This document shows positions 55,575-62,011 of a stretch of 62,011 nt of DNA, piece after piece. Numbering within the stretch: the stretch's first letter is position 1; every line of letters starts with the position of its first letter. The DNA is from an uncultured Marinobacter sp. GTDB taxonomy: Bacteria; Pseudomonadota; Gammaproteobacteria; Pseudomonadales; Oleiphilaceae. Under the pieces are notes generated by a model. It ran no database searches. It saw nothing but the letters and a program-made list of their open reading frames with translations, and was not told the DNA's origin. A program made the translations under genes and the position numbers. The stretch is from assembly GCF_913055835.1 (NCBI RefSeq), contig NZ_CAJXKQ010000024.1, positions 1 through 62,011 of the forward strand, given 5' to 3'.

Positions 55575-55985
55575 ATGATGCGAAGCGAATTTCTCCAGGA
55601 ATTGATCAAGCAGCTTTCGCCGAAACTGGACTCGACAACCTACGTCTACTGCACGGTGCCCAAAGCCAAGTATGGTGAACTGGAACATCTCAAGCCTATC
55701 GTCAGCATTGCTGAGCTGGAGGGCCTGACACTGGTTATTCCTCTTGAGCAGGCCCAAGCAGAGGGCCTGGACTATTACAGAGTGTTTCGCCGAATCACTC
55801 TTGAAGGGCATTCAAGTCTCGAAGCCCTGGGGCTTACATCGGTGGTAACCAGCTTGCTGGCGGAACGGGGTATTACCACTAATGTAATCGCCGGTTTTTA
55901 CCACGATCATATGTTCGTGCCCAGCGACCGGACCGAGGAGGCTATGAAAGCTCTGAAGGAACTGGCAAGCAATCCTGATAAATAG
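55575..55985 (+). CDS. ACT-domain protein (DUF2241-like)
   Basis: A protein of 136 residues made of two ACT-like units; EGHSSLEALGLTSVVTSLLA and GFYHDHMFVP are typical. Such proteins bind amino acids as small regulators, but this family lacks an assigned role. It starts after AAAGGATAG; the two consecutive ATGs are both possible. It follows the isocitrate dehydrogenase by 76 bases. Confidence 0.8.
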   Translation: MMRSEFLQELIKQLSPKLDSTTYVYCTVPKAKYGELEHLKPIVSIAELEGLTLVIPLEQAQAEGLDYYRVFRRITLEGHSSLEALGLTSVVTSLLAERGITTNVIAGFYHDHMFVPSDRTEEAMKALKELASNPDK

Positions 55986-56048
55986 CAGCGGTCAGCCAAC
56001 AGTACGTCGGTTTAAGTTTCAACGAAGCCAATATCTTAGACACGCGAA

Positions 56049-56067
56049 GGGCTGCCCCTGGCAGCCC
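56049..56067. terminator. Convergent GC hairpin
   Basis: A perfect 8-bp stem GGGCTGCC / GGCAGCCC with a CCT loop, between convergent genes. Neither side has a T-tract, so it may be a weak bidirectional terminator. Confidence 0.4.
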
Positions 56068-56107
56068 CCAAAGATGCATCAGATGCGTCCCCTGCCGCTA
56101 TCGACAG

Positions 56108-56434
56108 TCAGGCGGCGTGCTTCTTATCAAACCAGTCCTTGGTGCCGCCCTCATAGTCGTAGATTTTGTTGAAGCCGGCATCTTCCAGCTTCTTGGCAGC
56201 CTTCGGAGACGCATCACACTCGAAATTAGCGCAGTAGACTACGATTTTTCGGTCTTTGCTCCCTGCGACAGATTCGACCTGTTCCAGAAAAGAAGGCTCT
56301 TCCACCGGAATATTGATGGATGTCCGGATATGTTCGCGGTTAAACGCGTCCCTAGGCAGGACGTTGATGAGCACAAAGTCTTCGTGCTCAGTCTCATTCA
56401 TCTGTTTGAGGTCGTCACGGCTGATGGTTTTCAT
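56108..56434 (-). CDS. Single-domain rhodanese-like protein
   Basis: A protein of 108 residues. The N-terminal LINVLPRDAFNREHI strand-helix and the active-site loop VVYCANFECDAS with the catalytic Cys at about residue 69 define a single rhodanese domain. It is cytoplasmic and probably transfers sulfane sulfur. A strong AAGGAG precedes the start. Confidence 0.88.
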   Translation of the reverse strand: MKTISRDDLKQMNETEHEDFVLINVLPRDAFNREHIRTSINIPVEEPSFLEQVESVAGSKDRKIVVYCANFECDASPKAAKKLEDAGFNKIYDYEGGTKDWFDKKHAA

Positions 56435-56554
56435 AGCGTTTCTCCTTATTTAAGGAAATGGCTACCTCACTAGCTGACCATGATGCCGTGAGACTGGATT
56501 TCAAGGCATTCGGGCTCCTCCATTATTCATCGGAGCAAGCTGCCTTGAAGGTCA

Positions 56555-56689
56555 TTAAGAGCCGATCAGTTGATTTTCGCTTTGCTTCTCAATTGCCTGG
56601 GTCTTGCCGGCGGCGTATCTGAGGGTAATGGCCAAAGTAAAAAATGCCGCCAGGCCGCCAAACAGTGTAATCACAGGGATAATGTTCAT
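56555..56689 (-). CDS. 44-residue single-pass membrane protein
   Basis: Translates to MNIIPVITLFGGLAAFFTLA followed by ITLRYAAGKTQAIEKQ and a short tail, 44 residues. It has one transmembrane helix (about 3-24) and a basic-then-polar cytoplasmic end. GGAGG lies 10 bases before the start. I do not recognise the family. Confidence 0.6.
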   Translation of the reverse strand: MNIIPVITLFGGLAAFFTLAITLRYAAGKTQAIEKQSENQLIGS

Positions 56690-56968
56690 CAGTTTCAAAC
56701 CTCCAGTGGTTGAAATCGGATCGATGCATCACATTCAAGCTTATAGTTAGTATACGAAGAAGAGTCCCTTCCTGGCGTATGCAGAAACCATTACTACCCA
56801 TATGCACATACCCTTAGACGACCAAGAAAATGTCGTCTCAGGCTTGATTCTTCTGGGGCCAACACACGACTCAGAGGCTGCTAAACTCATTTGAACCCAT
56901 TATTGAATTTCCTGGGGGCGTCGTGGCCAATGCACCTGGCGCAGCTAAGTTAATCAAGGCGCCTTTCC
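56690..56968. other. Intergenic region upstream of the AraC gene
   Basis: No gene or clear motif was recognised. It is divergent and should hold promoters of the small membrane protein and the AraC-type regulator. Confidence 0.4.
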
Positions 56969-57970
56969 ATGGCTCAAATAACGTCACTGTATGTCTATAA
57001 GGTCGTCAGTCAGGCAAGCCCAGGCGTCGAAACGCGGGACTTGATGGGCAAACTTGGCCTTTCCGTGGACGGCCCCATCGATCCAACTCAGATGGTGTCT
57101 TCATCCGAGTATTATGATTTCTTTGCTGCTTTGGTCGATCGAGATCCTAACGGCCTCTTATTACCGCTGAAAATCGGTGCTGCCATGCGAAGCGACGAGT
57201 ACGGCGCTTTCGGTCTGGCCTGGAAATCCGCGCCGAACTTGCGAGGCTCATTCACAAGGGCAGAACGGTACGGTCATGTTCTGGGCAGTGCAGAAACCTA
57301 TTCGCTTGAGGAAACGGCGCAGGGGACACTTTTCAACCTTGAAAAAGCCGGGGATGGTTCCTGGGGAATGCTGCTCTCCAATGAGGCCAGCATGTCGGCG
57401 GTGTATACCATCAGCAAAGAAGTCAGCTCCTCAAACTTCATACCAACCGGCATTTATTTCAAGCATGCACCAAGAGGCGATATCGGAGTGTACGAGTCGC
57501 ATTTTGGTTGCCCGGTTCATTTCGAGTCGGGGCGAGATGCGGTGCTTGTGAGTAACGAAAGCATTGATACGCCCAATAAACTGGGGGACGAATCCATCGC
57601 CCGGTTTTTTGACCGACATCTTGAACAGCAACTGAATTCGCTCAAGAGCGATATTGACCTGCAACAACAGGTTCGGCGTGCCGTCGGTAACGTGCTTAGC
57701 GAGGGAGTACCGAAGCTGTCACGGATTGCGTCCGAACTGAATATGGGCGCACGGACACTGCAAAGAAGGTTGTCCGAGCAGGGGTATTCCTTTCAAAACG
57801 TCGTCGACATGGCGCAAAAGGAGCTCGCACAGAGACTTCTTCGGGAGACTGACTACAGCCTTGCCGAAGTCGCCTTCCTGACGGGGTTTGCCGAGCAGAG
57901 CGGATTCACGCGTGCTTTCAAGCGTTGGGCAGGGCAGACTCCACGATCCTATCGGCTTTCGACCCGCTGA
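56969..57970 (+). CDS. AraC-family transcriptional regulator
   Basis: A protein of 333 residues. The N-terminal half matches the Arabinose_bd-type sensor of OruR/ArgR-like regulators (PF12625). The C-terminal HTH_18 domain (about 240-330) has NMGARTLQRRLSEQGYSFQ and VAFLTGFAEQSGFTRAFKRW. The neighbouring NmrA-type reductase, 105 bases downstream on the same strand, is a likely target. Confidence 0.88.
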   Translation: MAQITSLYVYKVVSQASPGVETRDLMGKLGLSVDGPIDPTQMVSSSEYYDFFAALVDRDPNGLLLPLKIGAAMRSDEYGAFGLAWKSAPNLRGSFTRAERYGHVLGSAETYSLEETAQGTLFNLEKAGDGSWGMLLSNEASMSAVYTISKEVSSSNFIPTGIYFKHAPRGDIGVYESHFGCPVHFESGRDAVLVSNESIDTPNKLGDESIARFFDRHLEQQLNSLKSDIDLQQQVRRAVGNVLSEGVPKLSRIASELNMGARTLQRRLSEQGYSFQNVVDMAQKELAQRLLRETDYSLAEVAFLTGFAEQSGFTRAFKRWAGQTPRSYRLSTR

Positions 57971-58075
57971 ATTTGAAGTTGGCGCCGTCTGCACAAACTC
58001 TGGCATGCCGAGGCAATAACAAGCGACGCGGTTTCACGAAAATGGACTTGCACTTAAATCAAAAGGAGCAAGTCA

Positions 58076-58918
58076 ATGAAACCATCCAACCAGGCACATC
58101 AAACAATTCTTGTCATAGGCGGTACCGGAAAAACCGGCAAACGCGTTGTTGAGCAGCTGAAAGACACCGGTTATGAGGTTCGAGTTGGATCCCGCTCGGC
58201 CATCCCATCCTTTGATTGGGACAACGAGAAAAGCTGGGACCCTTGCCTCACTGGCGTCACTTCAGCCTATATCACCTACTCGCCAGACCTGGCCATGCCG
58301 GGCGCAACCGACGCTATCCAGGCGTTTGTGAGCCTGGCCAAAAGACGCGGAGTGAAGCGGCTCGTCCTGTTATCCGGCCGTGGCGAAGCCGAGGCACAAG
58401 CCTGCGAAGACATTGTTCAGGAGTCCGGACTCGAATGGACCATCGTCCGCGCTAGCTGGTTCAACCAGAACTTTTCTGAAGGCGCATTCATCGACATGGT
58501 GCTGAATGGCGCCATCACACTGCCAGCAGGCGATCAGGTCGAGCCATTCGTTGATGTGGATGACATTGCAGATGTAGCTGTCGCTGCACTGACTCAGGAC
58601 AACCACAATGGCCGCATCTATGAAGTGACGGGACCACGATTGATGACCTTCGCGGACGTGGCCAAAGACCTTTCCCGGGCGACCGGCCGTGAGATTTCGT
58701 TCATCGACGTACCTCACGACGGCTTTATCGCTGAGATGGAAAACGCAGGAGCGCCAGAGGATGTGGTCTGGATGCTGGATTATCTGTTCGCAACGGTCCT
58801 TGATGGCCGTAACGCCCATTTGACGGATGGTGTTCAACAGGCACTCGGCCGACCACCGAAAGACTTCGCCGTGTATGCCGAGGAAGTGGCAAAGACCGGT
58901 ATCTGGCGAGGGCGGTAA
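58076..58918 (+). CDS. NmrA/atypical SDR NAD(P)-binding oxidoreductase
   Basis: A protein of 280 residues. GGTGKTG (16-22) is the atypical short-chain dehydrogenase NAD(P) motif; the catalytic Tyr-Lys pair is not evident, so it may be a reductase of the ergot-alkaloid (FgaFS-like) type or a redox-sensor protein. AAAAGGAG precedes the ATG. It follows an AraC regulator and precedes a small membrane protein gene. Confidence 0.78.
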   Translation: MKPSNQAHQTILVIGGTGKTGKRVVEQLKDTGYEVRVGSRSAIPSFDWDNEKSWDPCLTGVTSAYITYSPDLAMPGATDAIQAFVSLAKRRGVKRLVLLSGRGEAEAQACEDIVQESGLEWTIVRASWFNQNFSEGAFIDMVLNGAITLPAGDQVEPFVDVDDIADVAVAALTQDNHNGRIYEVTGPRLMTFADVAKDLSRATGREISFIDVPHDGFIAEMENAGAPEDVVWMLDYLFATVLDGRNAHLTDGVQQALGRPPKDFAVYAEEVAKTGIWRGR

Positions 58919-59016
58919 AGGGGCTGCGCCCGGGTAAACATACATGTTTGGCAGCAGCTTTCAGCAGTAGTCAAACCTCATGGTCCCCCATTATCACCTT
59001 ACAGAGAACATAAAAA

Positions 59017-59433
59017 ATGCTTGATAAGATACTGTTAACTATATCAATCGCACTCTACGCGATTGCTGTTCCTTATTTGGAAATCAACGACACCCATGTC
59101 TTTAATCCAGACTGGGTAGCCCACGCAAGATTGCACGAAGTGTGGCAGTTGATAACCAACTCTTCCCTGGGTGCGATTGCCCTGTGGCTTACCTGGATGT
59201 CTGCGGATGGCCGGGGGAAAGCCAGTGTAATTGCGCTGTTGATCACCGGCGGTTTTCTTGCCGCATACGCCTTACAGGGCTCCTACGGCGGGTCAATGGT
59301 GCATCCGGATGGCACTGAAAAGACGTTGTTTGGCGTCAATGTCGGCGTGATCGGGTTCGGCTGGGTTTTTGTGAGTTCACTTTTTACTCTTGTGAGAGCA
59401 GGGCGACGGGCTACCCTTAAGACGGAAACGTGA
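59017..59433 (+). CDS. Small four-helix membrane protein, unknown function
   Basis: A protein of 138 residues with four predicted transmembrane segments (about 5-22, 45-62, 70-88, 107-127) and a basic C-terminus. HVFNPDWVAHARLHEVWQL between helices 1 and 2 has clustered His and Trp residues. Not recognised. It follows the reductase by 98 bases and may belong to the same unit. Confidence 0.65.
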   Translation: MLDKILLTISIALYAIAVPYLEINDTHVFNPDWVAHARLHEVWQLITNSSLGAIALWLTWMSADGRGKASVIALLITGGFLAAYALQGSYGGSMVHPDGTEKTLFGVNVGVIGFGWVFVSSLFTLVRAGRRATLKTET

Positions 59434-59464
59434 AAAACCTCCATTCGTTTGCGGCCTGCCAATT

Positions 59465-60070
59465 TCAACGAAACGGCAGCGCCGCACCAAAAATCATGAA
59501 AAATCCTCCGCACAGTCTGTTAAAACGCTGGCCCAGCCGGGCCAGCCATGGCCTGACCCTATGGGCGGTGAAAGCGACCGCAAACTCGACCAGGAACTCA
59601 GTCGCCGCATAGGTGAGGGCGATTACAATGGTCTGAATGACCAGATTGCGCGCTGGATCCAGGAACGGTGGGATAAATGCTGTAAACAACAATAGAGCTT
59701 TTGGATTCGATACCGCCGCCAGTAATCCCTGCCGAAACAATCGACCATTGCTACCATTGACCATGTCTGAAGTGTCGATGCTCATGGGGGCAGCCCGCCA
59801 TAGACTGACCCCAAGCCAGATCAGATACAAACCGCCCAGTATCTTCAGAAAGGCAAACAAGGAGACTGACGCCTGAATCAACGCACCCAGCCCAAGGGCA
59901 CACAAAGACAGCATGGCAATCAGCCCGAGCACTCCGCCTGAAATCGTGAAGAGCGCTTTGCGCTTGCCGTGGAGAGCACCGTGGGTCAGAACCAGCAGCG
60001 CATTCGGGCCAGGCACCACGGAAATACCGAAGCAAGTCACCACGTACAGGAACCAGATCTCCAGATCCAT
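59465..60070 (-). CDS. LysE-family amino acid exporter
   Basis: A protein of 201 residues with six hydrophobic helices. The N-terminal VVPGPNALLVLTHGA motif is the LysE/RhtB signature. Exports amino acids or derivatives. A LysR gene is divergent, 113 bases away, and probably controls it. Confidence 0.88.
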   Translation of the reverse strand: MDLEIWFLYVVTCFGISVVPGPNALLVLTHGALHGKRKALFTISGGVLGLIAMLSLCALGLGALIQASVSLFAFLKILGGLYLIWLGVSLWRAAPMSIDTSDMVNGSNGRLFRQGLLAAVSNPKALLLFTAFIPPFLDPARNLVIQTIVIALTYAATEFLVEFAVAFTAHRVRPWLARLGQRFNRLCGGFFMIFGAALPFR

Positions 60071-60183
60071 ATTTTTTCCTTCGATGAGGGCGAGTCACAT
60101 GGAGATTATCCAACTTGCATCTGCCTGATTAAAACGTATATTTCTAACGGTAAGTATTCGAAAATCGAATGGCAGGATGCTTC

Positions 60184-61044
60184 ATGTCGCCCAAGGATCT
60201 TCAGATCGATTGGTTAAAGTGCTTTGTTGCTGTAGTAGATTCTGGATCGCTTTCCAACGCTGCACTCGAGGTAAATCGCTCGCAGTCAGCCGTCAGTATG
60301 CAGCTGAAAAAGCTCGAAAGCGCTCTTGAGCGAACTTTGCTCAATCGCAGCCCGCATAACCTTGAGCTCACCAGCGACGGTCAGAAGCTACTGGGCTATG
60401 CACGCAGAATGCTCTCACTGCACGCCGAAACCCAGGCGGCATTCCATGCAACGCTTACGGGAAGAATCCGGTTAGGTGTTGCCGAGGACTACGCTGCACC
60501 TTATCTGACACCGGCGCTACGGCGCTTTACTCAGAATCATACAGGTATAGAAATTGAGCTCGATTGCGAGCAATCAACTGGCCTGATTCCGCGAGTCACA
60601 GAGGGCGAACTGGATCTGGCCCTGATATCGAGAGACAGTTCTCGCCAGGGGCCGGTACTTTTCCGTGAGCCGATGATGTGGGTAGGGTCTCCACAGTTCG
60701 AGCTATGGCGCCGTGACCCGCTGCCTATAGCTTCGTATGAGACCGAGAGCCTGGCTCGTCGCAACGCAATAAACTCTCTTGCACTGCAGGGGCGCCGCTA
60801 CAAAGTGGTCTACAACAGTTCCAGCTTGGCAGGCCAGATCGCTGCCGTTGAGAGCGGGCTTGCCGTGGCTGCGCTGACCCGTTGCTGCATTCCCGAGTCG
60901 TTGCAGATACTGGGCAGCCAGCACAATCTCGGTCCTCTGGAATCCATGGAGGTGTCTCTTTTCCGAAGTCAGGCATCACGGGGAATGAAAGCGGTGGATT
61001 TGCTCAGGCAGTTTCTTACCGAGGTGCTTAGGTCGGCAGTATGA
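60184..61044 (+). CDS. LysR-family regulator next to the LysE exporter
   Basis: A protein of 286 residues. The HTH region WLKCFVAVVDSGSLSNAAL with NRSQSAVSMQLKKLE lies at residues 9-50, followed by the ligand-binding domain. I chose the ATG after CAGGATGCTTC rather than the ATG five codons earlier. Position and direction relative to the exporter are those of an ArgP/LysG-type local regulator. Confidence 0.87.
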   Translation: MSPKDLQIDWLKCFVAVVDSGSLSNAALEVNRSQSAVSMQLKKLESALERTLLNRSPHNLELTSDGQKLLGYARRMLSLHAETQAAFHATLTGRIRLGVAEDYAAPYLTPALRRFTQNHTGIEIELDCEQSTGLIPRVTEGELDLALISRDSSRQGPVLFREPMMWVGSPQFELWRRDPLPIASYETESLARRNAINSLALQGRRYKVVYNSSSLAGQIAAVESGLAVAALTRCCIPESLQILGSQHNLGPLESMEVSLFRSQASRGMKAVDLLRQFLTEVLRSAV

Positions 61045-61180
61045 ACAGTTACTGGATGAAGAAAGAAATTACTTTACGATGTTCAGGATTTGCGCCAGCA
61101 AAAAAGCTGTGAAAAGCTCGGTTGATCGGCCGCAACCGAATGGATGAAAGGTCTGGCCGCTTGACTATTGGGGGTGAACT

Positions 61181-61399
61181 TTGGGCCAAGGCAGATTGGG
61201 GAAAGCTGGCGGGGTTATTCTGGGATCGATCCTAATCGTCTTCGGAACAAGGGGCGTTTTCTTCCAAGAGTATAGCAGTGCGGGTTATCCGTGGCGGGGT
61301 GGTCTGCATTTGGAGGGATTTCCAGCAGCTGTAACCGGAGCCGTAGTACTGATCGCTGGCATATACGTAATCTATTTAAGCTTCTCGAAAAAAAGATGA
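61181..61399 (+). CDS. Small two-helix membrane protein
   Basis: A protein of 72 residues from a TTG start after GGGGGTG. Two hydrophobic helices (about 10-28 and 48-67) with a Gly-rich loop. I do not recognise it. Base composition is a little different from upstream. Confidence 0.5.
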   Translation: MGQGRLGKAGGVILGSILIVFGTRGVFFQEYSSAGYPWRGGLHLEGFPAAVTGAVVLIAGIYVIYLSFSKKR

Positions 61400-61496
61400 A
61401 TTCCTTTCGGATGGGGTGGGCACGCATTCAATGGTCGCTGAACGCCACCTTAATGCCGCCAGTTCGCGCAGCGCCGGGTTAATGAGGCTTGTTTGA

Positions 61497-62011
61497 ATGA
61501 TTTCGGTTAAGTGGATTTTAGTAGCCGTCCTCATACTTGTTTCAGGCTGTACCTATGGGCCTCAAGAGGAGCTGGCGCAAATTGAAAATGTGGCAGTCCG
61601 GCCTGATTCGTTTCAATTCGCTGTCGCGGTTCGCTACGACCGATTTCAGCCTGCAACCGGCATTACCGCATTTCCCAATGGAGGCACACCTAACTATCTT
61701 GAAAAGACAGCCATCGTTTATCTTGTCGATGTATCGAAAGATGAAATAGTCGAACTCGCCAGGATTGAGGCGCCTGATCCACTAAAGAATGGGTTCAGTG
61801 CATGGATGACTGGGTGGAAAGCCGATGCGGCATTCTTGCAATTATCCGGTTGTTCGGAGTCTGAGTGTTACGGAGATCTTCGGCAGTTCCAACATTTTGT
61901 ACTAAACCCCAAAGCACAACCAAGAATGGTCGAGGCGCCCCCAGAAGACATAGAGCGGATTCCGGGTATGCTTGCTCGTGCGCCCGAAGAAAAGGTCTAT
62001 ATGAGAGTGAG
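61497..62011 (+). CDS. Lipoprotein, 3' end cut by the window
   Basis: The frame is open to the last base, with 171 complete codons visible. Residues 1-17 (MISVKWILVAVLILVSG) form a lipoprotein signal and LVSGC places the lipidated Cys at 18, followed by Thr, which fits outer-membrane sorting. A second cysteine pair lies near residue 122-126 (GCSESECYG). GAGG precedes the start by nine bases. No family recognised. Confidence 0.7.
   Translation, partial: MISVKWILVAVLILVSGCTYGPQEELAQIENVAVRPDSFQFAVAVRYDRFQPATGITAFPNGGTPNYLEKTAIVYLVDVSKDEIVELARIEAPDPLKNGFSAWMTGWKADAAFLQLSGCSESECYGDLRQFQHFVLNPKAQPRMVEAPPEDIERIPGMLARAPEEKVYMRV

Noticed and set aside
61537..61749. A 70-codon frame at the window end
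   Set aside because: It lies inside the lipoprotein frame starting at 61497, which has a signal peptide, lipobox and ribosome site.
1..62011. Search by eye for CRISPR repeats, tRNA/rRNA genes, transposases, integrases and att-like direct repeats
   Set aside because: None was found; absence is by visual reading only.

Overview
The window reads as the chromosome of a marine, aerobic, heterotrophic gammaproteobacterium, most likely Marinobacter or a close relative. I base this on the gene set (type II secretion, malate:quinone oxidoreductase, a Baeyer-Villiger monooxygenase, branched-chain keto acid dehydrogenase, DabAB, YebG) and the moderately GC-rich coding style. No database was searched, so the genus is an inference. 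No rRNA, tRNA, CRISPR array, transposase, integrase or phage gene was recognised; this is mostly core metabolic and regulatory chromosome.

Layout. 1-1.4 kb: the end of a probable MksF gene and a MukE/MksE-like gene. 1.4-7 kb: a PAS-GGDEF-EAL protein, a patatin phospholipase and a large lipoprotein with an internal duplication. 7.2-8.7 kb: a tandem glycine riboswitch in front of a DadA-type flavin dehydrogenase. 8.7-13.4 kb: an operon of an alkyl-DHAP-synthase-like flavoprotein, a GlpD-like dehydrogenase and an FGGY kinase. 13.6-22.8 kb: type II secretion genes, gspC plus a LapG-like protease on one strand and gspEFGHIJKLM on the other, without gspD. 22.9-25 kb: an acetyltransferase and glutathione reductase. 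25-30 kb: a TonB receptor, periplasmic binding protein and hybrid kinase operon. 30-34 kb: a J-like membrane protein, a BASS transporter with its GntR regulator, and a BVMO. 34-39.3 kb: LysR divergent from dabBA. 39.3-42.9 kb: yebG under a LexA box, a terminator, fabH, and several small genes. 43-46 kb: a chemoreceptor with a periplasmic binding protein. 46.3-52 kb: E1 alpha, E1 beta and E2 of a branched-chain keto acid dehydrogenase followed by a Ser/Thr-kinase-like gene. 52.2-56 kb: mqo, an unusual isocitrate dehydrogenase and an ACT protein. 56-62 kb: accessory-looking genes (rhodanese, a tiny membrane protein, AraC, an NmrA-type reductase, a LysE exporter with LysR, and a lipoprotein running off the end).

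Most striking are the kinase co-encoded with the branched-chain keto acid dehydrogenase, an isocitrate dehydrogenase that contains a second degenerate copy of part of its own fold, a glycine riboswitch controlling an amino-acid dehydrogenase with a visible way to hide the Shine-Dalgarno, and two separate pairings of ABC-type binding proteins with signalling receptors instead of ABC transporters.
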